Shown here: positions 24,501 to 32,204 of the stretch, piece by piece
Position numbering within the stretch: the first letter of the stretch is position 1
Layout of the letters: the number at the start of each line of letters is the position of its first letter
Source of the DNA: a virus
IMG/VR virus record: IMGVR_UViG_3300045976_000084
Span: 1-49,730 of that record
Length of the DNA: 49,730 nucleotides
Reading direction: 5' to 3' (one strand)
The notes under the pieces: generated by a model
Told to the model about the DNA's origin: nothing
The model's input: only the letters and a program-made list of their open reading frames with translations
The model's database searches: none
Made by a program: the position numbers and the translations under genes

Positions 24501-24905
24501 ATGTCTTTTCGATACAATTCCGCAAAGGAAGCCGAATACGCTGGGACGCTGAACTGGATTTCGGACACTTTCCGGGCCGTCCTGATCAATCTGTCGCTCT
24601 ACACCCCGAGCGCCGCGCACCAGAATTTGAGTGACATTCCCGCAGGCGCGCGCGCCGCGCTATCCGGTGTGCTGACCGGCAAGACGAACGTGGCTGGCGC
24701 GTACAATTGCGATCCGTTCCAGTTCACTGCCGTTGCTGCCGGCCCTGCGTGCGGCGCGATTGCAATCTACAAGGACACTGGGGTCGCGTCGACTTCCGCC
24801 CTGCTCTTGTACATCGACACAGCGACGGGCCTGCCCGTCACTCCGAACGGGACTGACATCGTGTGCACTCCCGATTCGAGCGCGAACAAGCTCTTCAAAA
24901 CCTGA
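24501..24905 (+). CDS. Conserved phage tail-region protein, 134 aa
   Basis: Start ATG 24501 with GAGGCGATC upstream. It shows a pattern widespread in phage fibre regions: NWISDTFRAVLINLSLYTP, LSDIPAGARAALSGVLTGKT, AIAIYKDTGVASTSALLLYI, TATGLPVTPNGTDIV and a final NKLFKT. These are found beside fibre genes and are likely virion or fibre-associated; their biochemical role is unknown. Confidence 0.75.
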   Translation: MSFRYNSAKEAEYAGTLNWISDTFRAVLINLSLYTPSAAHQNLSDIPAGARAALSGVLTGKTNVAGAYNCDPFQFTAVAAGPACGAIAIYKDTGVASTSALLLYIDTATGLPVTPNGTDIVCTPDSSANKLFKT

Positions 24906-24912
24906 GGCCCGC

Positions 24913-25098
24913 ATGTCCAACAAAGCAAAATCGTTCGCTCTCACCGCGCTCTTCGGCGCAATCTCCGGCGCGGTCTACGCGCTCGCGCACGGCACCGCGC
25001 TTGAGCCGTATGCCCCCGCAATCTCTTCGGCACTCGTCGGCTTTGCCGCCGGCGCTTTCCACGTCTCCAAGCCTGGCGACGTTCCGGCAAGCAAATGA
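24913..25098 (+). CDS. Small membrane protein, 61 aa, holin candidate
   Basis: Starts MSNKAKSFALTALFGAISGA with a second hydrophobic stretch AISSALVGFAAGAFHV, giving two helices joined by a short acidic loop (TALEPYAP). The length and topology fit a class II holin. Its neighbour at 25095 is also a membrane protein with coiled coil. If correct, lysis genes sit inside the tail block, away from the hydrolases at 3125 and 48861. Confidence 0.55.
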   Translation: MSNKAKSFALTALFGAISGAVYALAHGTALEPYAPAISSALVGFAAGAFHVSKPGDVPASK

Positions 25099-25430
25099 AA
25101 GAGGGCACAGTGGCAGCCGCCGCGTTTCTTCAGTACGGCGCGCTCGGGTTGCTTGCGCTCGTGCTCGTCGGGCTCGGCGTGGGTGGATACTTCTTCTTGA
25201 ACTACTTCCGAGACCTGATCGAAGTAATGCGCAAGACGGGGGAGGCGACCGCGGCCGCGTTCGCGCGTTTCACTGAGAAACTAGATCAGATCTCCGAAGA
25301 GCAAGAGCGCACGAGCGAAGAGCTCAAGCGCGCGCACGAAGCAAGCTCGCAACGTGACCAGCAAACGCACATGTTCCTGATGCGTTCTGCGCGCATGTCT
25401 CCGCCTCCGTTCCCGGCCGTCAAGAAATGA
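25095..25430 (+). CDS. Membrane-anchored coiled-coil protein, 111 aa
   Basis: One N-terminal transmembrane helix (FLQYGALGLLALVLVGLGVG), then a charged helical segment of ~60 residues (EKLDQISEEQERTSEELKRA) and a Pro-rich end. This resembles inner-membrane spanins (Rz) or holin-like DUF proteins. It overlaps its neighbours by 4 bp. An inner spanin is a reasonable hypothesis but no outer spanin is seen next to it. Confidence 0.65.
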   Translation: MKEGTVAAAAFLQYGALGLLALVLVGLGVGGYFFLNYFRDLIEVMRKTGEATAAAFARFTEKLDQISEEQERTSEELKRAHEASSQRDQQTHMFLMRSARMSPPPFPAVKK

Positions 25431-26020
25431 TCGAGCAGATCACGGACCACTATCAGCAAGCGCTGGACAAGCTGATCCAGCGCTACAAGGGCAAGCCGCG
25501 CTTTGCGGCCATGCTCAAGAGCTACATTCGTCAAGTCCAAGACTTGGAAAATGCGACGTGGGATGTGATCAACTCGCGCGACGTAGACACGTGTGACGAG
25601 ACCCGGCTCGAAGTGATCGGCAGGATCGTAGGACAGCCTCCGGCGGGACAGAGCACCGAGACGTATCGGCTCTACGTCAAGGTCCGAATCAAGGTGAATC
25701 GCTCGGACGGGTCGCCAGAGACCATGAAGAGCATTGCGCGCCTGCTTCTCGGCCAGGGCACGACTCTGACCGAGCTGCCCATGCTCCAGAAGATCGCTCC
25801 GAAGGGTCCGATCGACCCGATCGCCACTGACCCGAATGTCGTGTTCGAGCTCTTGCACGAGGCGCACGGGGCGGGGGTCACGTTCCAATTCGAGTTTTTT
25901 GCCGAGCCCGTCTCGAGCGTTTTCCACTTCATCACTGGGGCGATCCCAGCCGTGGACGGTCGCGGCTTTTCCAAATCTGACGGCACGCAGGGCGGCGTCT
26001 TCTCAAGGATTCGAGCATGA
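25427..26020 (+). CDS. Baseplate protein (DUF2612 / P2 gpI-like), 197 aa
   Basis: Segments IEQITDHYQQALDKLIQRYK, VINSRDVDTCDETRLEVIGR and QSTETYRLYVKVRIKVNRSD followed by SIARLLLGQG are typical of DUF2612 tail proteins, which pair with baseplate J at the wedge tip and anchor fibres. In most relatives it lies directly after J; here six fibre and membrane genes are inserted between them. Confidence 0.75.
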   Translation: MIEQITDHYQQALDKLIQRYKGKPRFAAMLKSYIRQVQDLENATWDVINSRDVDTCDETRLEVIGRIVGQPPAGQSTETYRLYVKVRIKVNRSDGSPETMKSIARLLLGQGTTLTELPMLQKIAPKGPIDPIATDPNVVFELLHEAHGAGVTFQFEFFAEPVSSVFHFITGAIPAVDGRGFSKSDGTQGGVFSRIRA

Positions 26021-27222
26021 GCTTTCCAGTCACCCCGGTCCCCCAGATCGCAACCGACCCCACGTGGACGAGCGGACCCGAAACAGGCCAGCCCACGCGC
26101 GTTACTGTGCCCCTGTCGGCACAAAAACAAGGCTTGGTCGCCGGGCAGAGCTACCCGGCAGCTTCAATGAACGGCCTTATCGGGCCGATTTCCGACCACG
26201 TGGTCGCGTTGTCCGAGATCGCATTGCGTAACCCACGGCAGTTGCCGACGGTTTCGACGAGCGTTTTCCCGGCGAACTACGGCAGCGGCCTGCTCGGGAT
26301 CTTCGCTTGCGCGGTCGACTCACATAGTTCGAAGGTGTTCGTCTACGGAACGAACTTTGCCGGCGCTCCCCAGTTCGGCTGGACGCGCTCTGCGGGCACC
26401 GATTGGACACCGGCAACTTCGATGCCCGGCGCCACTACCGCTCTGCGTGGCATGGCCGCGAGCTTGAGCACTCTTGTGCTGGTGGGTGACATCTCGCATC
26501 AAGCGCTTTACTCGACGGACCAGGGCGCGACCTGGTCAGCGGTCAGCGCACACGGCGCGTTCGACTACTTCGATGTCTGTTACTCGAACGGCTCTTTTTA
26601 CGCGATTTGCTCTGGTAGCAGTAGCCAAGTCGGCAAAAGCGCTGGCAACGTGAATTATGTGGCCACCGCGGCAGACCCGAGCGCGGTTTCTCTTGGCGGG
26701 ATTCGCGCTGGACAGGTCGGCGCCTCGCAAGCCGTTCTCGTGTGGACGACCGGCGGCGGAACGTCCGTCTCCACGGACGGAGGCGCCACGTGGGCGCACA
26801 GCGTTGGCGGCGTGTTCTCTGCGGACATTCCCCGAGATATTCGATACTGCGCGAGCCAGGGCATTTGGATGGCAGTCTCCGGCAAGCTCGAGTTCGCCAC
26901 GTCGCAAGACGGCGTGACGTGGACTTCGGTCAGCGCGCCGCTCGGGTTCTCGGTCTCGCCGAGTCTGGCAACGGACGGCGGGGGCGCTTGGGTCGTGGTC
27001 TATGGAAGCGCCAGCAATCAAACTCGCTACGCATACAGCACCAACGGCGGCGTGACTTGGAAACAGATTCTTTTGCGCGACGTGCCGTGCTGGACTCCCA
27101 AGATCTGCTACAGCCCGCTCGAGGACTGCTTTTATTTGTACTCGAAAGCGGTTTCCACGACGGACGAAATCAAGGTCTACAAGACCTTCAGCACCGGCAC
27201 GAACTGGGCCTCGTTGGGCTAA
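26017..27222 (+). CDS. Tail spike/fibre with Asp-box beta-propeller, 401 aa
   Basis: Four Asp-box repeats of the S-x-D-x-G-x-T-W type are visible: STDQGATWSAV, STDGGATWAHS, TSQDGVTWTSV and STNGGVTWKQI. They lie between Gly-rich beta strands and suggest a BNR/sialidase-like propeller. The N-terminal 80 residues resemble a fibre attachment region with a helix (LIGPISDHVVALSEIALRN). No clear sialidase catalytic Arg triad was identified, so binding rather than cleavage is the safer guess. Its stop overlaps the stop of the convergent gene 27219-27815. Confidence 0.75.
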   Translation: MSFPVTPVPQIATDPTWTSGPETGQPTRVTVPLSAQKQGLVAGQSYPAASMNGLIGPISDHVVALSEIALRNPRQLPTVSTSVFPANYGSGLLGIFACAVDSHSSKVFVYGTNFAGAPQFGWTRSAGTDWTPATSMPGATTALRGMAASLSTLVLVGDISHQALYSTDQGATWSAVSAHGAFDYFDVCYSNGSFYAICSGSSSQVGKSAGNVNYVATAADPSAVSLGGIRAGQVGASQAVLVWTTGGGTSVSTDGGATWAHSVGGVFSADIPRDIRYCASQGIWMAVSGKLEFATSQDGVTWTSVSAPLGFSVSPSLATDGGGAWVVVYGSASNQTRYAYSTNGGVTWKQILLRDVPCWTPKICYSPLEDCFYLYSKAVSTTDEIKVYKTFSTGTNWASLG

Positions 27223-27815
27223 GCCCGCGTCGAGACGCGCATCGTCGGAGTGATCCGGACACCCGGCACGGCCGATGCTCCGTTCGTCTGCCGCACGTAG
27301 GCCTCAATCTTCGCCAAGTCGGGGCTCAAGAACTGATAGGGCACGAGGTCCGGCGCGATCACTTCGATCTGCCAGTCCGGCGCGAGGCTCGTTCCCTGGA
27401 GCGTAGCCGCCTCAGGAATGGCCGCGAGCGCGCGGTGGCCAGCGTCCACGTCTCCGTGCGCAAACGCTTGCCCGGCGGCTTGCTGTGCCCGCGTCTGGGC
27501 CTCGCGCAAGCGTACGGCGTACTCGGCAAGTTTGAGTTTTCCCACGCGCTCGAGCTCTTTCAGAGCCGTGCGCTTCGGCCGGAACCAGTCGCGCATCGAC
27601 TCGAGTCGTTCGAACGTCGAGCGCGTCGTAGCTTGACAGTCCGTCTCGAGCTGCTTCAGATCGCGCTTGACCTCTTTGACGAGCTCGTTCAGCTCTTCGG
27701 CCTGCTCATTGGTCGTGATCGTCGAGCTCTGAAGCTGCGCGAGGACTTCGCGCAGTTGCTCCGCTTCGGTCGCAAGGGCCAGGGCTTCAGGTTCTTGGGC
27801 GAGTGCTGCGGTCAT
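27219..27815 (-). CDS. Coiled-coil protein at the end of the replication operon, 198 aa
   Basis: Start at 27815 is chosen because AAGGAG precedes it at good distance. The N-terminal 100 residues are a charged coiled coil containing ITTNEQAEELNELVKEVKRD and a following FRPKRTALKELERVGK; the second half is more globular, ending AYVRQTNGASAVPGVRITP. This is the pattern of a common phage protein next to recombination genes; a Gam-like nuclease inhibitor is possible. Last gene of the minus operon. Confidence 0.7.
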   Translation of the reverse strand: MTAALAQEPEALALATEAEQLREVLAQLQSSTITTNEQAEELNELVKEVKRDLKQLETDCQATTRSTFERLESMRDWFRPKRTALKELERVGKLKLAEYAVRLREAQTRAQQAAGQAFAHGDVDAGHRALAAIPEAATLQGTSLAPDWQIEVIAPDLVPYQFLSPDLAKIEAYVRQTNGASAVPGVRITPTMRVSTRA

Positions 27816-27838
27816 ATTTGTGTTCTCCTTTTCGCGGG

Positions 27839-28309
27839 TCAGCGCCCGCCGTGCATGCGTCCGCAAGCCCACAAAAACAGGCCTACGGCGTCGATCGCGT
27901 TGTGTAGCTTGCTCTGGGGCAAGTCGGGAATGAGCGCCCGTTCCTGGGGCGCGAGGGCGCTCAGAATGCGCGGCTGATGAATCCGCTTCGGAACTGAGCC
28001 TTTCCACTCTTTCGGGTGCGGAGTCAGTACTTGCACGTCTTGCCCTGCGCGCTGGAGCCAACGGCCATGGTTCACGGCCAATGTGATTTGGTCGTTCGGA
28101 TCTTCTTTGCGCGGCCCCGGGTAGATTTGGGGAAGCTCGACCACCAATACTGAATGCGGGCAATGATCAAAAGGCAGCATGAGATCGTTGATCGAGCACA
28201 CGCCGCAGCCCAGGAGCATCGAATACAAGCCGAGCCCGTCCGCGCCGCGGATTTGGCCGACAGCCCAGCCCGAGCAGAGGCCCGGATCGATTGCGAGGAT
28301 CGTGCTCAT
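27839..28309 (-). CDS. RuvC-like Holliday junction resolvase
   Basis: The 156-aa product begins TILAIDPGLCSGWAVG, giving the first catalytic Asp of RuvC-like RNase H-fold nucleases; E in VVELPQIYPG and the acidic residues of KLHNAIDAVGLFLWA complete the metal site. The family cuts four-way junctions made during replication or recombination so that the genome can be packaged. Start at 28309 overlaps the stop of the polymerase gene (ATGA). Confidence 0.85.
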   Translation of the reverse strand: MSTILAIDPGLCSGWAVGQIRGADGLGLYSMLLGCGVCSINDLMLPFDHCPHSVLVVELPQIYPGPRKEDPNDQITLAVNHGRWLQRAGQDVQVLTPHPKEWKGSVPKRIHQPRILSALAPQERALIPDLPQSKLHNAIDAVGLFLWACGRMHGGR

Positions 28310-29325
28310 GCTGCCAGCCTTTCGATCTTGTCCTTTTCGACGATCTCGATCGTGCGCCCGTCGAGCTTGAACTTCGCTTTCGGCCGCGTGCGCTTGAGCT
28401 CGACAATCTTTTTGCCGATCGCGCGCTCGTAATAGTCCGAACCAAGCACGATTCCTTCGTCGTGCGCGGCGGGCTTGAGTTCTTTGCTCTTCGGCAGGGC
28501 CTGAACGATCGCGCCGAGCTCGTGATCCCACGGGAACAAGCGCCGGTCCGCGTCGAACAACGGAAACGCCTCTTTGGACCAGTACGCCGAGAGCAGAGGT
28601 TTGGCGGTCGCTGGTACGTGAGGCAGATACGGCGCGGCGCCGGCAACCATCACCCGCACGAGCTCGTGCGCTACGTCGTGCCCGCGCTCGCGAGCGCACT
28701 CGAGAATAAACTCATCGTGGATATAGTTCACCATGCGCGAGCCGAAGAGCGGGCTTTCTGGACGCACGTAGCAAGCCTCCGAGATCAGGAACGCGGCGTT
28801 CCCGGTCGCGTCCGCGCCGAGCCCCTGAAACCGCGAGTTGCACGCGGCCGAGTACGAGGCCCCGCCGCGCACGCGGTTCGAAAAGAAGTGCGTGAGAGTG
28901 ATCCCCGCCGCGCCCGCGCTCAGAGCAAGCGCCGCGTGGATCTTGAAGTATTCGACGAACTCCGGCCACGTCGCGAGCCATTCGCGCTTGAGCTTCTTGG
29001 CTTCGTCCAGAGTGAGAGTCACCTTGTACGCTTTGCGCGCGAACAAGACGAATTTCTCCGCGCCGAGTCCGCCGGCAAACCCGAAGTTTGCGACCTTAGC
29101 AGTCTGCCGCGCATCGTCTACTGACTTGTCCCCGGCCTCTTTGCGCTGTTCTGCTTCCTCGTACGAGATCTTGAGAATGGTTGCGGCTAGCGCAAGGTGC
29201 ACGTCGCGCCCAGAGTTCAGCGCCTCGGCCATTCGCGAGAAGCCGACGAGCTGAATACACGCCTCCGCCATCGTGCGCAGCTCGAGCCCGTCGTAGTCGG
29301 CAGACGCGTAGAGATTGGCGCTCAC
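28306..29325 (-). CDS. DNA polymerase family A, palm/fingers half (split gene)
   Basis: This gene begins exactly at motif A: after MSANLYA comes SADYDGLELRT, with the metal-binding Asp. Motif B is RQTAKVANFGFAGG (R, K and F-G of the O helix) and motif C is YIHDEF. The exonuclease and thumb domains are encoded separately at 31143-32204. The GTG start overlaps the stop of a 27-aa ORF. About 60 residues after the normal C-terminus are Lys-rich and unusual. The two halves must associate to make the replicative polymerase if this phage makes its own. Confidence 0.9.
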   Translation of the reverse strand: MSANLYASADYDGLELRTMAEACIQLVGFSRMAEALNSGRDVHLALAATILKISYEEAEQRKEAGDKSVDDARQTAKVANFGFAGGLGAEKFVLFARKAYKVTLTLDEAKKLKREWLATWPEFVEYFKIHAALALSAGAAGITLTHFFSNRVRGGASYSAACNSRFQGLGADATGNAAFLISEACYVRPESPLFGSRMVNYIHDEFILECARERGHDVAHELVRVMVAGAAPYLPHVPATAKPLLSAYWSKEAFPLFDADRRLFPWDHELGAIVQALPKSKELKPAAHDEGIVLGSDYYERAIGKKIVELKRTRPKAKFKLDGRTIEIVEKDKIERLAA

Positions 29326-29405
29326 TTGCGCACCGCCCGCGCGAGTCGAATCAGGTACTGTGTGCCGTATTCAACTCGCAGGTCGAGCGCTTCAAGGTCC
29401 GTCAT
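29322..29405 (-). CDS. 27-aa leader-like ORF before the polymerase palm gene
   Basis: MTDLEALDLRVEYGTQYLIR and then LARAVRK. Its ATG overlaps the upstream stop (ATGA) and its TGA overlaps the polymerase GTG (GTGA), so it links translation of the cassette to the polymerase half. No domain. Confidence 0.5.
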   Translation of the reverse strand: MTDLEALDLRVEYGTQYLIRLARAVRK

Positions 29406-29608
29406 CGACTCTTCTCCTCGGGCTCATCTCTAAACCAGCAAAAACGCTCGCGAGGCCAGTGGACGTAGCGATGATTCGCTCCGTCGGTGTACTGCGACAC
29501 CACGAGCACTGTGTTGCCAGCCGTCCAAAAGACGGCTTTCACACGCTCGTAGACTACTTGAACCGTTGAATCGTCGCGGTACAGCGTTAGCGTTCTACCT
29601 GCAGCCAT
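29402..29608 (-). CDS. Hypothetical protein, 68 aa
   Basis: ATG at 29608 is preferred over the GTG three bases earlier because GGAGG lies upstream. The product is basic and beta-like (RTLTLYRDDSTVQVVYERVK, FWTAGNTVLVVSQYTDG) with several Trp/Tyr/Phe residues near the end (WPRERFCWFRD). Part of the cassette between the polymerase halves. Function unknown. Confidence 0.6.
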   Translation of the reverse strand: MAAGRTLTLYRDDSTVQVVYERVKAVFWTAGNTVLVVSQYTDGANHRYVHWPRERFCWFRDEPEEKSR

Positions 29609-30129
29609 CACTCCTCCTTCTCCGGCGGTGCCGGCACGGGTGGCTTTACGCGGGGCATCCAGTGGGTGACCGAACTACTGGGCCACGTGCACACGCCGTC
29701 TTGGTCATCAAACCAATACTGATTGTTGCGATCGATCTCGACGGCGCCCCAAAAGACACCCCAGCCGTCCACGAAAAACCAAACAGCCTCACCGTGAACA
29801 GGCATGCGCTCGCTGAGCGGTATCCACTCCTGCTTCGGTTGCGCCGCCTTCAGTCCCGCAATCTGCGCTTCTAGCGCGTGGCATTGAGCTTTGTAATGGT
29901 CGCGGTCAATGCGCATGACCCGCACGTTAGTCGTTAGCTCAGCCTCCGCAGCTTCGGCGCGCTTCCGTAGCTCATCTATTTGCTGGTCGCGCCACGCAAG
30001 CTGCTCGGCAATCGCAGCCTTATGGTGCAGATTCTCGGTCGTCATTGCCGCGATGTGCTTGCAGTAGTGTGGTTCCAATTCCCACGGCTTTAGGTTCGGG
30101 TAGACAGGCCCAGGGTTACGCGTGCTCAT
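29608..30129 (-). CDS. DUF551-containing protein, 173 aa
   Basis: The N-terminal 95 residues include a coiled coil (IDELRKRAEAAEAELTTN). The C-terminal ~70 residues match DUF551: WIPLSERMP, then VWFFVDGWGVFWG, and a final VTHWMPRVKPP. DUF551 occurs in many phage accessory proteins but has no established biochemical function. It is the largest gene of the cassette inserted in the polymerase. Confidence 0.75.
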   Translation of the reverse strand: MSTRNPGPVYPNLKPWELEPHYCKHIAAMTTENLHHKAAIAEQLAWRDQQIDELRKRAEAAEAELTTNVRVMRIDRDHYKAQCHALEAQIAGLKAAQPKQEWIPLSERMPVHGEAVWFFVDGWGVFWGAVEIDRNNQYWFDDQDGVCTWPSSSVTHWMPRVKPPVPAPPEKEE

Positions 30130-30305
30130 CGGCTCTTCTCCTGACGGGCGCGCTCGGCTTCGACGTCGTATAGCCGCGCGTCGCGCGAGGCATCCCAGCA
30201 GTCGATAAACCGAGCCGTGGCCCCGAGAGCGAACTGCTCATAGCGCTTGAGCGAAAGCGCCGGATACGGCCCGCGCGGGTCGATGTAGAGCGCGGCAACG
30301 GTCAC
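30126..30305 (-). CDS. Hypothetical protein, 59 aa
   Basis: GTG start overlaps the upstream TGA. Sequence begins VTVAALYIDPRGPYPALSLK and contains RFIDCWDASRDARLYD. The pairing of YIDPRGPYP with D-A-S-R-D-A resembles a widespread small phage protein of unknown function. No catalytic motif is established. Confidence 0.6.
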   Translation of the reverse strand: MTVAALYIDPRGPYPALSLKRYEQFALGATARFIDCWDASRDARLYDVEAERARQEKSR

Positions 30306-30487
30306 GGCACGACCCGGCGCCACGTGAAATGTAGTCGCCCGCCATAAGCCGTCGTGTGCAATAACTCCCACGGATGATCGCCGTCAGTGTCCTGAGGCGC
30401 GGACGGGGCGTAACAAGACGCCGGACCCGTGCACAGATAGCCTTTGCTTAGGTCCAGACCCTCGGTAACTCGATATTCGTATTTCAT
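30302..30487 (-). CDS. Hypothetical protein, 61 aa
   Basis: ATG at 30487 overlaps the upstream TGA; a longer reading upstream only shadows the previous gene. The product starts MKYEYRVTEGLDLSKGYLCT and ends LHFTWRRVVP. Small mixed alpha/beta protein with two Cys. Function unknown. Confidence 0.6.
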   Translation of the reverse strand: MKYEYRVTEGLDLSKGYLCTGPASCYAPSAPQDTDGDHPWELLHTTAYGGRLHFTWRRVVP

Positions 30488-30621
30488 TCTTGACCCCTCT
30501 CGCAAGGCCACTTGAAGCCCGCTCTGACGTAGTCCCACGAGATCAGCACGAGGAACCCGATCAACAGACATACGCTGGCCAAGACAAACTTGGCCCGCTC
30601 GCGCAGCGTGCACCGAATCAC
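30484..30621 (-). CDS. Small membrane protein, 45 aa
   Basis: GTG at 30621 overlaps the previous stop. Basic N-terminus (IRCTLRERAK) then one hydrophobic helix (FVLASVCLLIGFLVLISW) and a short tail ending CERGQE. The positive-inside rule suggests N-in topology. Membrane peptides like this in early cassettes often alter host envelope or block other phages, but that is only a general expectation. Confidence 0.6.
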   Translation of the reverse strand: MIRCTLRERAKFVLASVCLLIGFLVLISWDYVRAGFKWPCERGQE

Positions 30622-31112
30622 GTGCAGACCTCGACCCAAAGGCGCTTGGCGTCGTCTCGCAGACCTGCGATCAGATTGTTGTGATCGTCCAGATCTTCGA
30701 TTTCTTCTGACAAGCGATCGTTCAAGTCGCACGCGACCTGAAAGAGCTTCTTCGCTTCTTCGACCGATCGCGAATAGAGCTCTCGCCAAACGCGGGCTTC
30801 GTCCCACGTGTTCGGTTCGTCATTTCCGCGCATTTGGCGCAAGGCGTACCGAGCGTTATCGAGATCTGTCTCCGCGTTGTCCGGCTCTTCGAACTCCCCT
30901 TCCCAGCGCTTGGGCTGCTCCAAGCCTTCCAGGGCTTGGACTCGGTCTAGTAGTCGCTCAAAACGCGAGGCTCGGTCTTGGTGGGCCAAGTCCAGCAAAA
31001 ACGCCCGGTCAGGTTCGGGCAGAGGTTTCGAACGATCGAAGGGCTCGATCTTGCGCGGGGTAGGTTGGGGCCACGGAGCGAGCGCGGGGGCTGCGCCTTT
31101 TCGTCTCGGCAT
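30618..31112 (-). CDS. Hypothetical acidic coiled-coil protein, 164 aa; first gene of the inserted cassette
   Basis: Starts at ATG 31112, only six bases after a strong -10 box, so probably a leaderless mRNA. N-terminus is basic and Pro-rich (MPRRKGAAPALAPWPQPTP), the rest acidic and helical (EEPDNAETDLDNARYALRQM, DLNDRLSEEIEDLDDHNNLI). No known domain. It leads seven coupled small genes that end in the polymerase palm gene. Confidence 0.7.
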   Translation of the reverse strand: MPRRKGAAPALAPWPQPTPRKIEPFDRSKPLPEPDRAFLLDLAHQDRASRFERLLDRVQALEGLEQPKRWEGEFEEPDNAETDLDNARYALRQMRGNDEPNTWDEARVWRELYSRSVEEAKKLFQVACDLNDRLSEEIEDLDDHNNLIAGLRDDAKRLWVEVCT

Positions 31113-31154
31113 GCCAACTAATTAGCACTTTAGGAAATTGCGTCAAGTGCTAAA
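31113..31154 (-). promoter_or_regulatory. Promoter with degenerate operator between the polymerase halves; leaderless
   Basis: On the minus strand TTGACG (31146-31141), 16 bp, TAATTA (31124-31119), six bases, then ATG at 31112. The TGA of the upstream polymerase half lies inside the -35 box. A degenerate copy of the dispersed operator (plus strand TTGCGTCAAGTGCTAAA, 31138-31154) overlaps the -35. Confidence 0.75.
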
Positions 31155-32204
31155 GCCACGCGGGACATAGCATTCACGAACGCCCGGCAATCTGCGGGGA
31201 TTCTGGACGCTCGGGCTTGAGCTCGTAGTGCGGCCGGTCTCCGCTAAATCGAAGTGCGTGTGTACCGGGTGGACCGTGCCGAGCTTTAGCCACTTCACGT
31301 CATTCGAGAGCACCTTTTTAGCGCTCGAATATTCGGTGTAGGCCTCGAGCGCAGGGTCTCCGGACGAGTTGCACGCGTCGGAGTCTAAAGACAGTTTCCC
31401 GCCTTTGGTCTTGCGCGGCGGCAGACCGAGCTCTTCCCAAGCGCGCGCCATGCGCGCCTCGGCTGCTTTCGTGTCTCTGGAGCCGTCCGGGCGCACCAGC
31501 CCGAGCTCGATCAGCCATTCCTTGAGCCGGTCGATCTCGGCTAGGGTCGCTGCTTCGAGCGACATGACCCCGCGCAAACTCGTGCGTAGGCCCCACGTCG
31601 CGCACAAATGAAGAGCGAAGAACTTGCGCGTCTGGCTGAACTCGTCCACCAAGAGCGCGGGGTCGTAGCGGTCGCGCTGGCCCTCGTACGCGGCCAAAGT
31701 CGCAACGGGATCCTTGAGCGCGTAAGACAAAGCCTCTGGGGGCCACTCCTGGACGGGCACGTCAATCAGCTCTCCGTACCGAAGCCGCCAAGGGTCCTCT
31801 TTGTCCACGGGCACGCCGTGCCTACGCCCGACTGCGCCTAGGTCGTATTGGAGCGGAATCCACGCGCCGTTCTTTGAAAAACCGCGGTAGCAACCCCGCC
31901 CGATGTCCGCCAATTTCTGGCGCCACATCGTGTCCGTGATTCGGTTCTCTCGCAGCGCGCGGAAGATCAGGGGCAAGAGCTCGGGCTCGAGCGCGGCGAG
32001 CACGGCAAGATCGTACGAGGCGTTATGCCAGATCGTGATCAAGTCCGGGTCTTCGAACCATGCCCTGGCAATCCTGGCCGCGTCCCACCTATTGGCAAGA
32101 CACGCTTGGCGCCCGGGCTCGACCCACTGCAAACACACGAGCGGCGGGGCCATGTTGCCAGGCCCGAAGAGCTTCGTCTCTGTATCGGCGGCTACGAGGC
32201 GCAT
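31143..32204 (-). CDS. DNA polymerase family A, 3'-5' exonuclease and thumb half (split gene)
   Basis: The 353-aa product has exonuclease motifs DTET (residues 7-10), WHNASYDL (about 59-66) and YALKDPVATLAAY. Near its end is the conserved thumb-to-palm region VHTHFDLAETGRTTSSSPS, then VQNPRRLPGVRECYVPR. It stops with GFST, the point at which normal polymerases continue directly into motif A. The remaining catalytic part is at 28306-29325. ATG 32204 overlaps the nucleotidase stop (TGATG); a GTG three bases earlier is the alternative. Confidence 0.9.
   Translation of the reverse strand: MRLVAADTETKLFGPGNMAPPLVCLQWVEPGRQACLANRWDAARIARAWFEDPDLITIWHNASYDLAVLAALEPELLPLIFRALRENRITDTMWRQKLADIGRGCYRGFSKNGAWIPLQYDLGAVGRRHGVPVDKEDPWRLRYGELIDVPVQEWPPEALSYALKDPVATLAAYEGQRDRYDPALLVDEFSQTRKFFALHLCATWGLRTSLRGVMSLEAATLAEIDRLKEWLIELGLVRPDGSRDTKAAEARMARAWEELGLPPRKTKGGKLSLDSDACNSSGDPALEAYTEYSSAKKVLSNDVKWLKLGTVHPVHTHFDLAETGRTTSSSPSVQNPRRLPGVRECYVPRGFST

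Noticed and set aside
28306-32204. Split intein or homing endonuclease explaining the polymerase split
   Set aside because: The first half ends GFST-stop with no intein N-terminal Cys block, the second has no intein C-terminal His-Asn motif, and no HNH, GIY-YIG or LAGLIDADG protein is in between.
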